A model generated the notes under the pieces. The model saw only the letters and a program-made list of their open reading frames with translations, searched no databases and had not been told where the DNA came from. A DNA stretch of 39,411 nucleotides from Fragilaria radians (taxonomy: Eukaryota > Bacillariophyta > Fragilariophyceae > Fragilariales > Fragilariaceae), in assembly GCA_900642245.1 (NCBI GenBank), contig CAAAJI010000047.1, positions 1-39,411 of the forward strand, written 5' to 3'. The position numbers and the translations under genes are program-made. Of this stretch, positions 23,237-32,501 are shown piece after piece; position 1 is the stretch's first letter, and each line of letters begins with the position of its first letter.

Positions 23237-24591
23237 CTACACTGCTTTGCCAATGATGGGCAGAACGCCAACATTCATGACAACCATACCTTCCACCTCC
23301 GCATGAATAGCATCATCATTATCTGGATCAATTATTTTTCCAGTCACAAAAACTTTCCTCCCTTCAATCTTTGTAATGGTTCCCATCACGAGTAAATATG
23401 AGTCCAAAGGAATTGGCTTTCTAAGTGCTGTATTAACTTGAACTGTGAACCCCGTCCAGGGCTTACAAGTGCCCGTCACCAAAAAGGAAACCCATCCCAC
23501 AATATCATCCATCACTGAGGTCATTGAACCCCCATGACAAAATCCTCGATGTGATTCAGCCCTAGCTGTGAAATGTACAATACCTGTTAAGGTCGTTCCC
23601 TCACCACCACTCTTCATTTCTCCGATACCATTTCCATACTTCACGAAATATTGAAGAATACGGACAGGAGCGCTAATGTCATGAACAAGATCAAGTCCAT
23701 TCCATCCATTTCTTTTCCGGTAATCGACACTCTCCCATTCATCCACGGTCAACGCTTCTCCAAAATAGTCTTTGCCATCAGTTACCCATAGAGGCAGCAT
23801 CCTCACTTGACTCGATCCTGGTAATTCAGAAAATCTAGGAGAACCATCAAGGTTTCGCTGGTTTTCGCTATCGTACATTTCAGATGGGGACTCTGAGGTT
23901 GATCTACCAATGGCTTTCAGAATCTCGGCAGCCATCATGGCTCGAGTAGAACGCATTCCGTCACTTTGAACTGAGGATGCTGTAGTGGATGGCGTCTTGA
24001 CGGATGGAGTTCTAGTTGGAGGAGTTAGAGGTGCTGATGGCATGATTGCCGGAGAAGGGGAGCACACTGAAATTATACTTGCCCCTTCAAAGGCAGCCTT
24101 ACGTGCCGCTTCCACAGCCTTCTCGGCAGCCTCGCCAGTAGTCGACACACACTTTCCACCCTTTAATATCTCACGGGCTATTTCATATGCAAGGGTTGCT
24201 CTTTCTCGTGACTCAAATACTCCAATGTATCGTGATTGTCCAGCAAAGTAGAGCTGAGCTTGCTGATCTCGTAGACGGGTGGGAGGGGGGGGGGGGGAAA
24301 AAACAGAACAGATATTTTTCTTGAGGATTTCATTTGATCATCGAACAACGTGAGAAAATTGGAACTTACCCATTTTCCAGAAGGCCTCATCGTCACACCT
24401 CTAACAGAAGTTGAAGTCTGTGGTAAATACGAATCACATCGTCTCCCATTTGTATCTTCCAAGTCACCTATTGTGCTCGATGAAGTTTTTTTGTCGGGAG
24501 TAGTTGTAACTTTTCGTGATTTCTTGGTTGCTGGGGTAGACTTTCCTGTATTAGTATTGGAAGCCTTCGTTTTAGAAGCTGATTTTATCAT
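23237..24591 (-). CDS. AP2 domain fused to a hotdog thioesterase domain
   Basis: A 415-residue protein from exons 24591-24370 and 24262-23237, joined in phase 0 across a 107-base intron (GTAAGT...GATCAG). Joining them completes an AP2/ERF-type DNA-binding domain at residues 63-107: RGVTMRPSGKW from exon 1, then QAQLYFAGQSRYIGVF and ATLAYEIAREIL from exon 2. Neither exon alone shows it. A Lys/Thr/Ser-rich N terminus could serve as nuclear signal. After a disordered, Pro/Ser-rich linker, residues 265-405 form a PaaI/THEM4-type hotdog domain with the HGGSMTSVMDDIVG helix (HGG at 317-319, candidate catalytic Asp 326/327) and late strands (GKIIDPDNDDAIHAEVEG). Hotdog proteins of this type hydrolyse or bind acyl-CoA thioesters. 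The pairing suggests an acyl-CoA-responsive regulator, or an enzyme that reused an AP2 module; both are inference. The intron carries a 13-base C run. Confidence 0.82.
24263..24369 (-). other. Intron splitting the AP2 domain, with a 13-C polypyrimidine tract
   Basis: The intron begins GTAAGT and ends GATCAG. Just before the acceptor the transcribed strand reads six T then thirteen C then TCCCACCC (plus-strand G run at 24285-24297). This is an unusually pure polypyrimidine tract and, on the other strand, a run able to form a G-quadruplex. The run length is prone to sequencing error but does not affect the coding frame. Confidence 0.85.
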
Positions 24592-27223
24592 TTCTCTGTT
24601 CTCAACGCTTTGTATTGTCGATGCAGCTATTCCGGTTGAGGAGATATTGTCTATATCAACATGGAAAGCTAATTATTTTTTCTTTTTCAGCATTGGCGTG
24701 TGATGGAATAAAACTCCTCAAAACAATTGAAGGAATGCTAAGGAGTGTGTTTCACTTGTCTTTCACTTAACGGCAATACGGTAGGAAACGTGGATCGAAT
24801 AAAATAAAGAATTCTATAATGAGAATGATGTCCGATCTCTAGTCTACTAGGTCACTGGTCACTAAAGTGGAATCATCCAACAGAAAAATTGAAGAACTTG
24901 AGGAGCATGTATTGTTGTCCTTGTTCAACAGAAGGATTGCATTTAGACCATAGCCAGATGACCATAGAACTCACTTCCTTCAGAGACAAAGCAGTCTTTC
25001 CACGCTTCATAAGTTGTCATAATTGTTACATCTGAAGTCGCTAAGTCAGTGTCACGAAAGCAAGCGTTAACGCTGAAAAGTATGCATGCAAGCAATAGGC
25101 AAGAATTAACGAAGCCTAGAGATTACTCTATAACGCCGATGGGTCTGAGAGATTTTTTTCCCTTCCAGAAACCATTAAATCCCATATACATTAATCATGA
25201 TGATATGAAGATCTTAAAATCTCCTTCGCAGTATGGTATTGCCATCGGTACACGCAATATAGTACTTTCCTATCTTACCTTAATCGAGAAAGGGACTATA
25301 GGCATTAAAAGAAAAGAGTCGCTAACGCTATTCAGAGTGTTATGCTCTAGATTGACTGCCCCTACTTTGGGATTGATTTATAAATGTGTAAAGTAATTTT
25401 GAATTCGTATACAATTACATTCGATTATTTATTTGAGCATGCATAACTAGCCTTCTCAACCATTGACGTCTAGTTCAAAGCGATAAAAGAAAATATATGA
25501 AATCATCTTCATATTGTGATCAGAATAGAGTATATATGAAAGACTTAACTGTTTGATCTGTCCCGCGTATTTCTCCTACAATAACAAATCTTCTAGTATT
25601 CCTCCTGCAACCACAAATCAACAATAATAACTTTAATCAGAACTTTCTCATTTAAACGTTCTATTGATGCATGAACGCTGCTTAAATTTATTGCATACAA
25701 CCTATTGCGAGCAAGCAGTAATATCTTACAGATGTGATAGAAAAAGGGTAAAATCAGGTCATATCTTATCTCACATACTCTGGTGGTATATTTATTTTCC
25801 ATATACTAGGAATATGCTATGAGATTAAATTTGCGAAGAAACTTGGGGACATTCAAATAATGAGTGTCGTCTAATTCTCTGCTGGAACGACATCATTTGC
25901 CCACTGCTTTACTGCGTTTTTCTATTGATGAAAGATTACTCTAATATTGTGATGTTTCCCTATCGTAGAGTTCTTTTTTGGCTGGATAATGAACTATGTG
26001 AAACTGGATTGCTTCTTAAACCTACAATATCTAATCTTATGCTTCGTCCCTTGATTCTGTTTTAGGCAAAACTGCTTAGCATATCTCCCAATTTTTTTCT
26101 CCTTTCCACGTCATTTTGAAAGTTGCTAAAGCGACACTATCAATTCCTTTTGACAGCTCTTCCTTAACATTTACCTGATCAAGTAAAGACATGACCTCCC
26201 CATTTGTTTATATAAAAACTAATTAAAAATGCAATAAAGTTTTAAAAAAGACATTAAGAGAATGAACTCATATTCTAATACAGATTTACCAGGAAGTGAA
26301 CACATATATCCGAACGAGCGATTCGAGACGTTCACAAGAGGGCAATGTGGCGCGGATGAGATCAATATCATTCTTTCTGGGATAAAATAGATCCTAATTT
26401 CACCTTGTGCAACTCAGCATAGACTCCTAGCTTGCTGCGAATTTGTGATCTTTCCTCAAGTGGCAAAGAGCGCTTCTTAAGTTGCTTATCTTTCATGGCT
26501 GTGAGCACAATTTTTCTCTGTACTTAGAAATTTGACAAATAGAATCATATTGTCAAAAAAGACAACTAGGTCACTAGAGGAGGTACTTCATTGTTCCATT
26601 TGCACGTATTCTTAGCCAATTCACACAATTTGTCATTTCTTACGTTTAATTCATGATGAATCCATTCGTTAAAGGGTAGGTCCAGTCCAACCATGAATAT
26701 TTAGATAGGATTACTTTCAATTTAGAAAGATAATACCAATAGTTCCTTTTCTTCCCTCAAAGATTCCCCCCATCCAATTGTTTCAGTTACGCAATAATTC
26801 TAGGAATAGAAGAAAAAACATCGATTCCAATTTCCCTTTCCTAATTGGAGTGACAGGTAACTCCAATTATCTATATGTTGAGGTATAGTTGACATCTGAT
26901 CCATTTCCTATTTCATCATCATCAACTCTTCTTAAGATAATTGTTGGTCTTGCCAGTTGAATAATGCATATTTACATTGAGATATATTTCTACCAATACA
27001 AGGAAGATTCTATTCAGAATTCTCTGCGCGAACAGATTTTTCGTTTCCTTTATATCGTGCAACGTCAGCATGGATTTCAACTGAGTAATGCGTTTCTCTA
27101 AGGTTACGGGATATGTTCGGCAATAAATCATGTTTTTGTGATTTCGTCAGAACACATGTTTTCTTCTTAAAAAATATAGGGCAACAAAGTTCCACCAAAG
27201 CAATTATACACTGTGACAAGACA
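24592..27223. other. Long intergenic spacer between divergent genes
   Basis: Holds the promoters of the AP2-hotdog gene (left) and the ankyrin-like gene (right). The frame ahead of the AP2-hotdog start stays open for about 24 codons without another ATG, so a further 5' exon is possible. An open frame at 25079-25396 (+) begins at an ATG with a basic, unrecognised product of about 105 residues. On the minus strand at 26497-26360 there is a coding-like stretch, DKQLKKRSLPLEERSQIRSK, of about 40 residues, preceded by a TCACAG acceptor-like site. It may be a lone exon or a relic. Neither is supported well enough to call as a gene. Confidence 0.4.
25079..25396 (+). CDS. Hypothetical open frame, doubtful
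   Basis: About 105 residues from an internal ATG at 25082 or so to the stop at 25396. The product is basic, with a segment MGLRDFFPFQKPLNPIYINH, no recognised domain, no signal peptide and no membrane span. It is intronless and isolated in a long spacer. It could be a young orphan gene, a terminal exon, or chance. Confidence 0.15.
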   Translation, partial: SMHASNRQELTKPRDYSITPMGLRDFFPFQKPLNPIYINHDDMKILKSPSQYGIAIGTRNIVLSYLTLIEKGTIGIKRKESLTLFRVLCSRLTAPTLGLIYKCVK

Positions 27224-28555
27224 ATGAAATCATCCAGATTTTTCAGTAGAATAAAGAATAATTTAAAATCTCGGACTCGAGATAATAGTGTGGATGATGT
27301 GGGTAATAATCACAGAAACAATACAACGTCAGTGCCTCTACTATTTGCATTGTGTCGTCAATGGGCATGGAACGCCATTGAGTTTCGATGTCACACTCAT
27401 CCGGAGGAAGCAGGTTATCATGATGATGAAGGAAATACGGCTTTACATTGGGTTGTCTTTGGGAAACCTCCCGTTTCAGTTGTGAATGCGTTGTTGACTG
27501 CCTGTCCCTCGATAGTTCGCAGTTGTAACCGTCGTGGAGAGTTCCCTTTACATGGTAGGTAAATCAGGAAAGTCTATCAAATACTTTTCTTCCTTCTTTT
27601 GTCTCATATACCTCTTGCTTTAGTGGCGGCGGCATATTCAGCATCTGGTCCAGTGTTACGAGCGTTGATAGAACGGTATCCGGATGGTCTAGGAGTACCA
27701 TATCGAGGTCTAATGGCATTGCACCTTCTTTGTGATGCCCCTTCGACTGAAGATGAAATTCTTGCAGTCTTGGAACAATGGGAAGGTGTGCGGACAATTT
27801 TATACCAAAATTCCTCATTATCAACATCTCAGATTCCATGGAAACTTTGGTGGAGCCATAGTCGAATGGAGATTCATTCCATGCTGGCAAGGATACAACA
27901 AACATCGATTCCGATACAATACTATATTTGGCATCATCGTGAGAGATTGGAAGAAGCACCTCAAGATCTTCAAGCATTTTCGAATTTGGATTTGACGATT
28001 CAAGAATTTCGAAATTCTAGTGTTTGGCGTAAGTCGGTTCTCCTGCTTCAGGTTATATACAAGGCAGTCCCGATACGATCACAGGAAGATCCATGTCATC
28101 AAATACTACATGCTGTTGCTTCTTTAGTAGCCAGTAAGGATTCTGACTATCCACCCGAACTCTTGGAATTTGCTCTTTGGTTGTACCCCGAACAAAGATT
28201 GGAGCAAGATGATTTGGGACAAGTTCCACTTCACAAGCTCATGTCAACTCCATACAGAGTGTTGTCCGATACATTGTTACGGACATTTTCATCCGATTCT
28301 GACGCGGCCATCATTTTAGACCACAACCAGCGGTATCCGCTGACCCTTGCGTTGACAGTGGGACGTCGGTCATGGAACAAGGGAGGAATAAGCTTGTTAA
28401 TTGTCGCCAATCCGACTCCTTTAGTCGGAATGGATATAGATGATCGATTATACCCAATGATTCTATCCAAATTGAAAGGAAATGTTGACACAATTTTTCG
28501 AATACTCAAGTGGAAACCGGAACTTTGTTCTAGATGCCTAATTGAAAAAAAGTAG
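27224..28555 (+). CDS. Ankyrin-repeat-like protein
   Basis: A 420-residue protein from exons 27224-27554 and 27624-28555, joined in phase 1 over a 69-base intron (GTAGGT...CTTTAG). The join restores a repeat, GEFPLHVAAAYSASGPVLRA, which neither exon shows alone. At least two ankyrin-type units are clear near residues 70-145: DEGNTALHWVVFGKPPVSVV and the joined one. A looser echo, LGQVPLHKLMSTP, lies near residue 310. This widely spaced, degenerate type of ankyrin protein is common in diatoms and usually has no assigned role; protein binding is inferred. The ATG at 27224 is preferred, since the stretch from the in-frame ATG at 27113 looks untranslated. Its stop lies only 30 bases from the stop of the convergent mL53 gene. 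Confidence 0.7.
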
Positions 28556-28585
28556 TTTTTGAACATGTATCTTCATTAGAGGATA

Positions 28586-29240
28586 TTACATTAAATCATC
28601 AATGTTCTTCCCTTCCAATTCAAAGTTCATATCAATTTCCATTGCTTTGTAGAATATATTTTCAAGAAGATCCTTGCACTGATATTCTTCGCTATCAAAC
28701 GCAACCTGTGATGAAAGAGGAATGTAATATATATTAATACATATATAATTCTGGATAAGTTAGTCATCTATATAATCATAATGAAAACACCATAATGTGA
28801 ATTAATCAACAAACAAACGTCTTTTTCAATCATCATGATCATCGCTAGAATTTTTAGTTTGTCACTTGCCTCAGTATCATTAACGAGCTTGAAAACTACC
28901 TTGGGTGCTGCTGCGGAATAAGCCAATTTGCGGGATACCATCATCTTTGGATTGGAAATTTGAAAACGTTTGGAGGATAATTGACGCAACAATTCTTTTG
29001 CGGACGTCGCTCTTTTATCGACGGCTTTTTATGGATTGAAGAAAAAAGAATTGCGTTTTGTAAAATCCGAATATTTTTCACATGGGTTAGAAAGAAACAC
29101 ATGAATCATTCATCGTTTTCAGCAAACAGACTTGTCGTCCCTTAGATCTTATCCCAAAACTTACGATTGTAGCTTATGTCAACTCGCCGTACATATTTTA
29201 TCAAATGAGAGGCTATGTCTTTTGTAAATTTAAGTGGCAT
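28586..29240 (-). CDS. MRPL53: Mitochondrial large ribosomal subunit protein mL53
   Basis: A 116-residue protein assembled from three short exons: 29240-29165, 29024-28870 and 28705-28586. Intron 1 is GTAAGT...AAAAAG (phase 1, 140 bases). Intron 2 is best read as GC-AG: GAG|GCAAGT to CATCACAG (phase 0, 164 bases), because the nearest GT donor leads straight to a stop. The product has the mL53 pattern: KYVRRVDISYNPVDKRATSA, then LLRQLSSKRFQISNPKM, an APKVVFKLVNDTE strand and a final helix. The known family has a thioredoxin-like fold and sits on the mitochondrial large subunit. There is no obvious presequence, as in several mitochondrial ribosomal proteins. A longer start at 29423 is possible but its extra 61 residues lack the pattern. 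The gene converges on the ankyrin-like gene with 30 bases between stops. Confidence 0.75.
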
Positions 29241-30511
29241 GGTCGACGTCAACTGTGTTTCGTGAAGGTGCAGGGTTGATGAAGGACCCAGTAGCTCAAA
29301 CCCTATTACCTTTCCAAAAAACATTTGGCCGTACTTTTGCAAGTGAAACGCAATTTCTTTTGTAGGTAAACTTCTGTTGCTGGAGGACTCAACAGAAGTG
29401 GGTTTACTCTGCATACAATTCACACTTAAGCAAATATTTGGATGGGCTAATCCGGATTCTTAGTGAGGCTTCTCTCCCATTTCCATTTATACTTGTGGGA
29501 TATACCTATAAAATTCATACTTCTATGAAAGGTGTAACTAGACATTACATTTAACTTCAAATCACTCTAAGGTATGAATACTCTTGTCTTCTGTCCGATT
29601 TAGCTTTATGATTGATTTGTAATTTATTGCTTGTTTCTTTGCTATGGGCAGTGATTTTCCAAGCAACCGCAAGTTAATATTTCCTAACCTTGATTCTAAA
29701 TCCTTTTGTTGTAGTTTATATATTAATAATGAATGCTGTTCAAATTATTTTTAGCAATCAACAAATCATAGTGACGATTCACTCAACTCAGGCCTTCTCA
29801 AAACGGAAAAAGTCTGCTAGATTCTTTCGTTAGGCAACTTCTTTTGATCTTTTACGTTTCTCATATGGATATATGATCGAATCCTATCCATACGTTAATC
29901 CATGGGGTAACTAAACACTTCAAGAATGTATTTCTGAATAAAAAAGATTGCCCATAGCGTTTAGTTGTCCAGTTTACCATCCTGATAAGCAAACTTAAAC
30001 TTGAAGGAAGCATCTCCACCGAGTATCAACAATGCTTGACAGAACTATCCAAACATTGCATTTTTAGTGTCGGAAATCAGTCAGAGTGTCCAACATCAAA
30101 TCTATTTATATCAAATATATTCATTTACCAAACGAAAGCGAAAGAGTTGTGATGTGCTCTACTCTTTTGGAACATCACAATCAGTTTAAAATCTTCTAAA
30201 AATATGTAACTGCTATTAACACTTTTGTGTTCCGAACGCATTGGTGCATCACGTATGAAAGTCTAGTCTTTTACCACAAAGGTCATCTCTCCTATTCATC
30301 GTTGTTACTTCCAAAAACTATATTGAATTCGGCAAAAATGTTCACGGATATTGATTCAATTAAGGAATGGTATTTTTTCTTCTTTACGGTCAAATCTAGT
30401 AAGCAAACGCTAACCGCATGCAGAAGACTACGAAGGGAAACTTCACGTTACAAATCGAAACAACCAACGTAAAGCTCTCTCAAGAATAAAGGTTTAAGCA
30501 AACTGCGATAA
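29241..30511. other. Spacer with a hairpin, no gene
   Basis: Lies upstream of mL53 and downstream of the GGQ/MJ1316 gene. A 10-base inverted repeat is at 29370-29399. The open frame at 30227-30472 lacks an ATG start and has no recognisable product. Nothing else is seen. Confidence 0.4.
29370..29399. repeat. Perfect 10-base inverted repeat
   Basis: ACTTCTGTTG and its exact reverse complement CAACAGAAGT flank a 10-base loop. It lies 130 bases ahead of the mL53 start codon, so it would be in the promoter or 5' untranslated region of that gene. A hairpin in RNA or a dimeric binding site are both possible. Confidence 0.7.
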
Positions 30512-31972
30512 TCAACTTTCTACTTCTTTCGCCTTTGCTTCCATTTTCTTTTTCAATCTAGATTTATTGCGTGCTTTTGCCTTCGCTTTCTTTGAAGCAA
30601 CCTCTGACCTTTCAAGACTTTTTTTACTTTGATTACCATTCAATAGTTCGTCCAATTTGAATTGTAATCGCTTACGTGCAATTTTTCGATTTTGCTGTAA
30701 GGATCTAGTTTCTTGGCATTCCACTCGAAGCTGCGTAGGTAAATGAACAAGAACTACTTTATTGGACGTTTTGTTTACCTTTTGCCCTCCCGCACCAGAT
30801 CCACGGACAAATGTTTCTTTCAACTCACTTTCATTCAACTTTGGAAGCCTCGATGATTGAAGACTATTAGAATCATTGTTTTTATCATCCAGGAATCCCA
30901 TTTGCTTCTCTGTTTCTTCTAATATTATTGATCGAAAGAAAGAATCCTGTGAAAGGCTTACGTATTCATGGAGCCATTCAATTTCATTGAAAGGTAAAGT
31001 AGTATCCAGGTCATTGGCGTCCTCCTCTGTGCTGGATTCTAGAAACATATTGCGCACGATATGAATAAAATCTTTGACAACCTTTACTGCAGATATTCTT
31101 TCCATCTCAGAACGGGATAGCAATCTTTGCAATAATTCTTCAAAATGCAAGAACCCTTGAATACCTAGAACAGCCGTTACAATCGATACTAGTTCTTCTT
31201 TTCTTTGACTTTTTTCCTTTTGAATTGCATCCTGTTCACTCTTCCAATCATCATAATTTGCCATTACGTCGTAAATGTTTCGTCCATCTCCTCTCATAGA
31301 TCCGAACACAAGGTCCATACGATTTTCTTTATCCCAAACAATTTGTTCCTTGTATTTAATAGCTACAATTCGGTGTTCAGGAATGGCTAGACAAAGCCTG
31401 GTTTCCTTCCCGGACACAGACGTATTGGGGGTATTCACTTTAGATTCCATCAAGTCATCTTCAACGCGGTCGTAATAAACGATGGTAAAGTCCGATTCAC
31501 ATAATGCATCATCCCAAAGTACTCGCCGGAGAACTTCTCGAGCTGGCATTAACTTTCTGGGCTGCATGTCGTTTGGTTCATTTTCTCGAGTTCCTTGTCG
31601 TGCAAAGAGGCGTGTATAAGCGAAACTATTTACGTCATTCAATTTTTCCAGACGACACTCTACACCCCGTAACCCACGCCCTAACATTGCGGATACTTCT
31701 GACAGAGGTTTGTTCCTATTCTTAAAAAGTAAAAGATCGTCATCTACATTCCACTCGTTGTAAAGATTTGCCATACGTTCTGGAACAGTCTTGTCGTGAT
31801 GACTATTTTCTTTCATTGCGAAGCTTTCTTCACCATCGTTTCGTATGGATGAACTAAGCCTTAAACCCCTCTCAATTGGACGAACGATATAATTTATGTG
31901 ACTCGTAAATGAGCAGACAGCTCTGAATCTTCCTATTGAAAGTAGCATTGGCACTGATGTTGTCAACCTCAT
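30512..31972 (-). CDS. MJ1316-domain / GGQ release-factor fusion, probably mitochondrial
   Basis: A single-exon protein of 486 residues from the ATG at 31972, chosen because it opens a basic amphipathic leader (MRLTTSVPMLLSIGRFRAVC) typical of mitochondrial import. An in-frame ATG at 32056 would add 28 residues. Three modules follow. Residues 71-112 (DDDLLLF to VECRLEKL, with AMLGRGLRGVE) look like a Myb/SANT-type helix-turn-helix. Residues 142-225 carry the MJ1316 (former DUF504) signature: AREVLRRVLWDD, FTIVYYDR, IPEHRIVAIKYK, IVWDKENRMDLVFG. In other proteins this domain is predicted to recognise cyclic-phosphate RNA ends. Residues 377-477 form an RF-1 domain with GSGAGGQKVNKTSN (GGQ at 395-397), which triggers peptidyl-tRNA hydrolysis, followed by a basic Lys/Ala-rich tail as in ICT1-type rescue factors. 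No stop-codon-reading domain is present, which points to ribosome rescue rather than termination. Confidence 0.88.
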   Translation of the reverse strand: MRLTTSVPMLLSIGRFRAVCSFTSHINYIVRPIERGLRLSSSIRNDGEESFAMKENSHHDKTVPERMANLYNEWNVDDDLLLFKNRNKPLSEVSAMLGRGLRGVECRLEKLNDVNSFAYTRLFARQGTRENEPNDMQPRKLMPAREVLRRVLWDDALCESDFTIVYYDRVEDDLMESKVNTPNTSVSGKETRLCLAIPEHRIVAIKYKEQIVWDKENRMDLVFGSMRGDGRNIYDVMANYDDWKSEQDAIQKEKSQRKEELVSIVTAVLGIQGFLHFEELLQRLLSRSEMERISAVKVVKDFIHIVRNMFLESSTEEDANDLDTTLPFNEIEWLHEYVSLSQDSFFRSIILEETEKQMGFLDDKNNDSNSLQSSRLPKLNESELKETFVRGSGAGGQKVNKTSNKVVLVHLPTQLRVECQETRSLQQNRKIARKRLQFKLDELLNGNQSKKSLERSEVASKKAKAKARNKSRLKKKMEAKAKEVES

Positions 31973-32501
31973 TGCCAATGGGAATTTGTACAGAATGATG
32001 ACGATGTTGATTCTCTTTCCCATTAAGACTAGAGCTAAAGGAGATGATTCTTGCAAAAAAATGACAACAGTGAATTCTTTGTCATTGTCAAAGATAAAGG
32101 CTTCTGGGTGAGCGTACTTTGAGTTGTTCTAACTTATCAGCATCCTGACAAGCAATCTTGATGATAGACCGAGGGATGGGAATTGGGTCTTGAATTGATA
32201 TGATTTGGGGGCCCTTGGATCAAACCAAGATTTCAGCTGAATAAACTTATGCTTTTGTTGTTATTGAAGATGAATGAGCCAAAGAATCATTTCAAGATAA
32301 TTGTGTTTACTGTATGCATTAGCTGATAGAACGTTGTGAGGCGTTTTGTGGCTAGCCTCATGAATGGGGGTAAATCACCATCAGCATCCATTCTATTTAG
32401 TTTCTTTTTCTCTACCTTTCCTCATTCGTTCATTGCCATTAACAAATCATCCCAATGAATGAGGTTTTGGTGAAGTCAAAAATGAGGCCAAGTTACTGGC
32501 A
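31973..32501. other. Spacer, probably retrotransposon debris
   Basis: Upstream region of the GGQ/MJ1316 gene. The minus strand at about 32400-32290 reads as a coding-like stretch, RMDADGDLPPFMRLATKR, continuing downstream from the gag-like relic. The rest is non-coding or beyond recognition. The gene's promoter must lie in or near this debris. Confidence 0.4.

Noticed and set aside
24178..24591. A 137-residue minus-strand protein ending at 24178
   Set aside because: It reads through a strong GTAAGT donor at 24369 into a poly-C tract, giving a proline run. Splicing restores a complete AP2 domain, so the read-through tail is intron.
28861..28870. GT donor (GTGACA) for mL53 intron 2
   Set aside because: Joining it to the third exon gives a stop within four codons; the adjacent GCAAGT site keeps the frame and completes the domain.
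29142..29423. A 93-residue minus-strand open frame as a separate gene
   Set aside because: Only its last part, from the ATG at 29240 to the GTAAGT donor at 29164, belongs to mL53; the frame beyond the donor is intron and the first 61 residues lack the family pattern.
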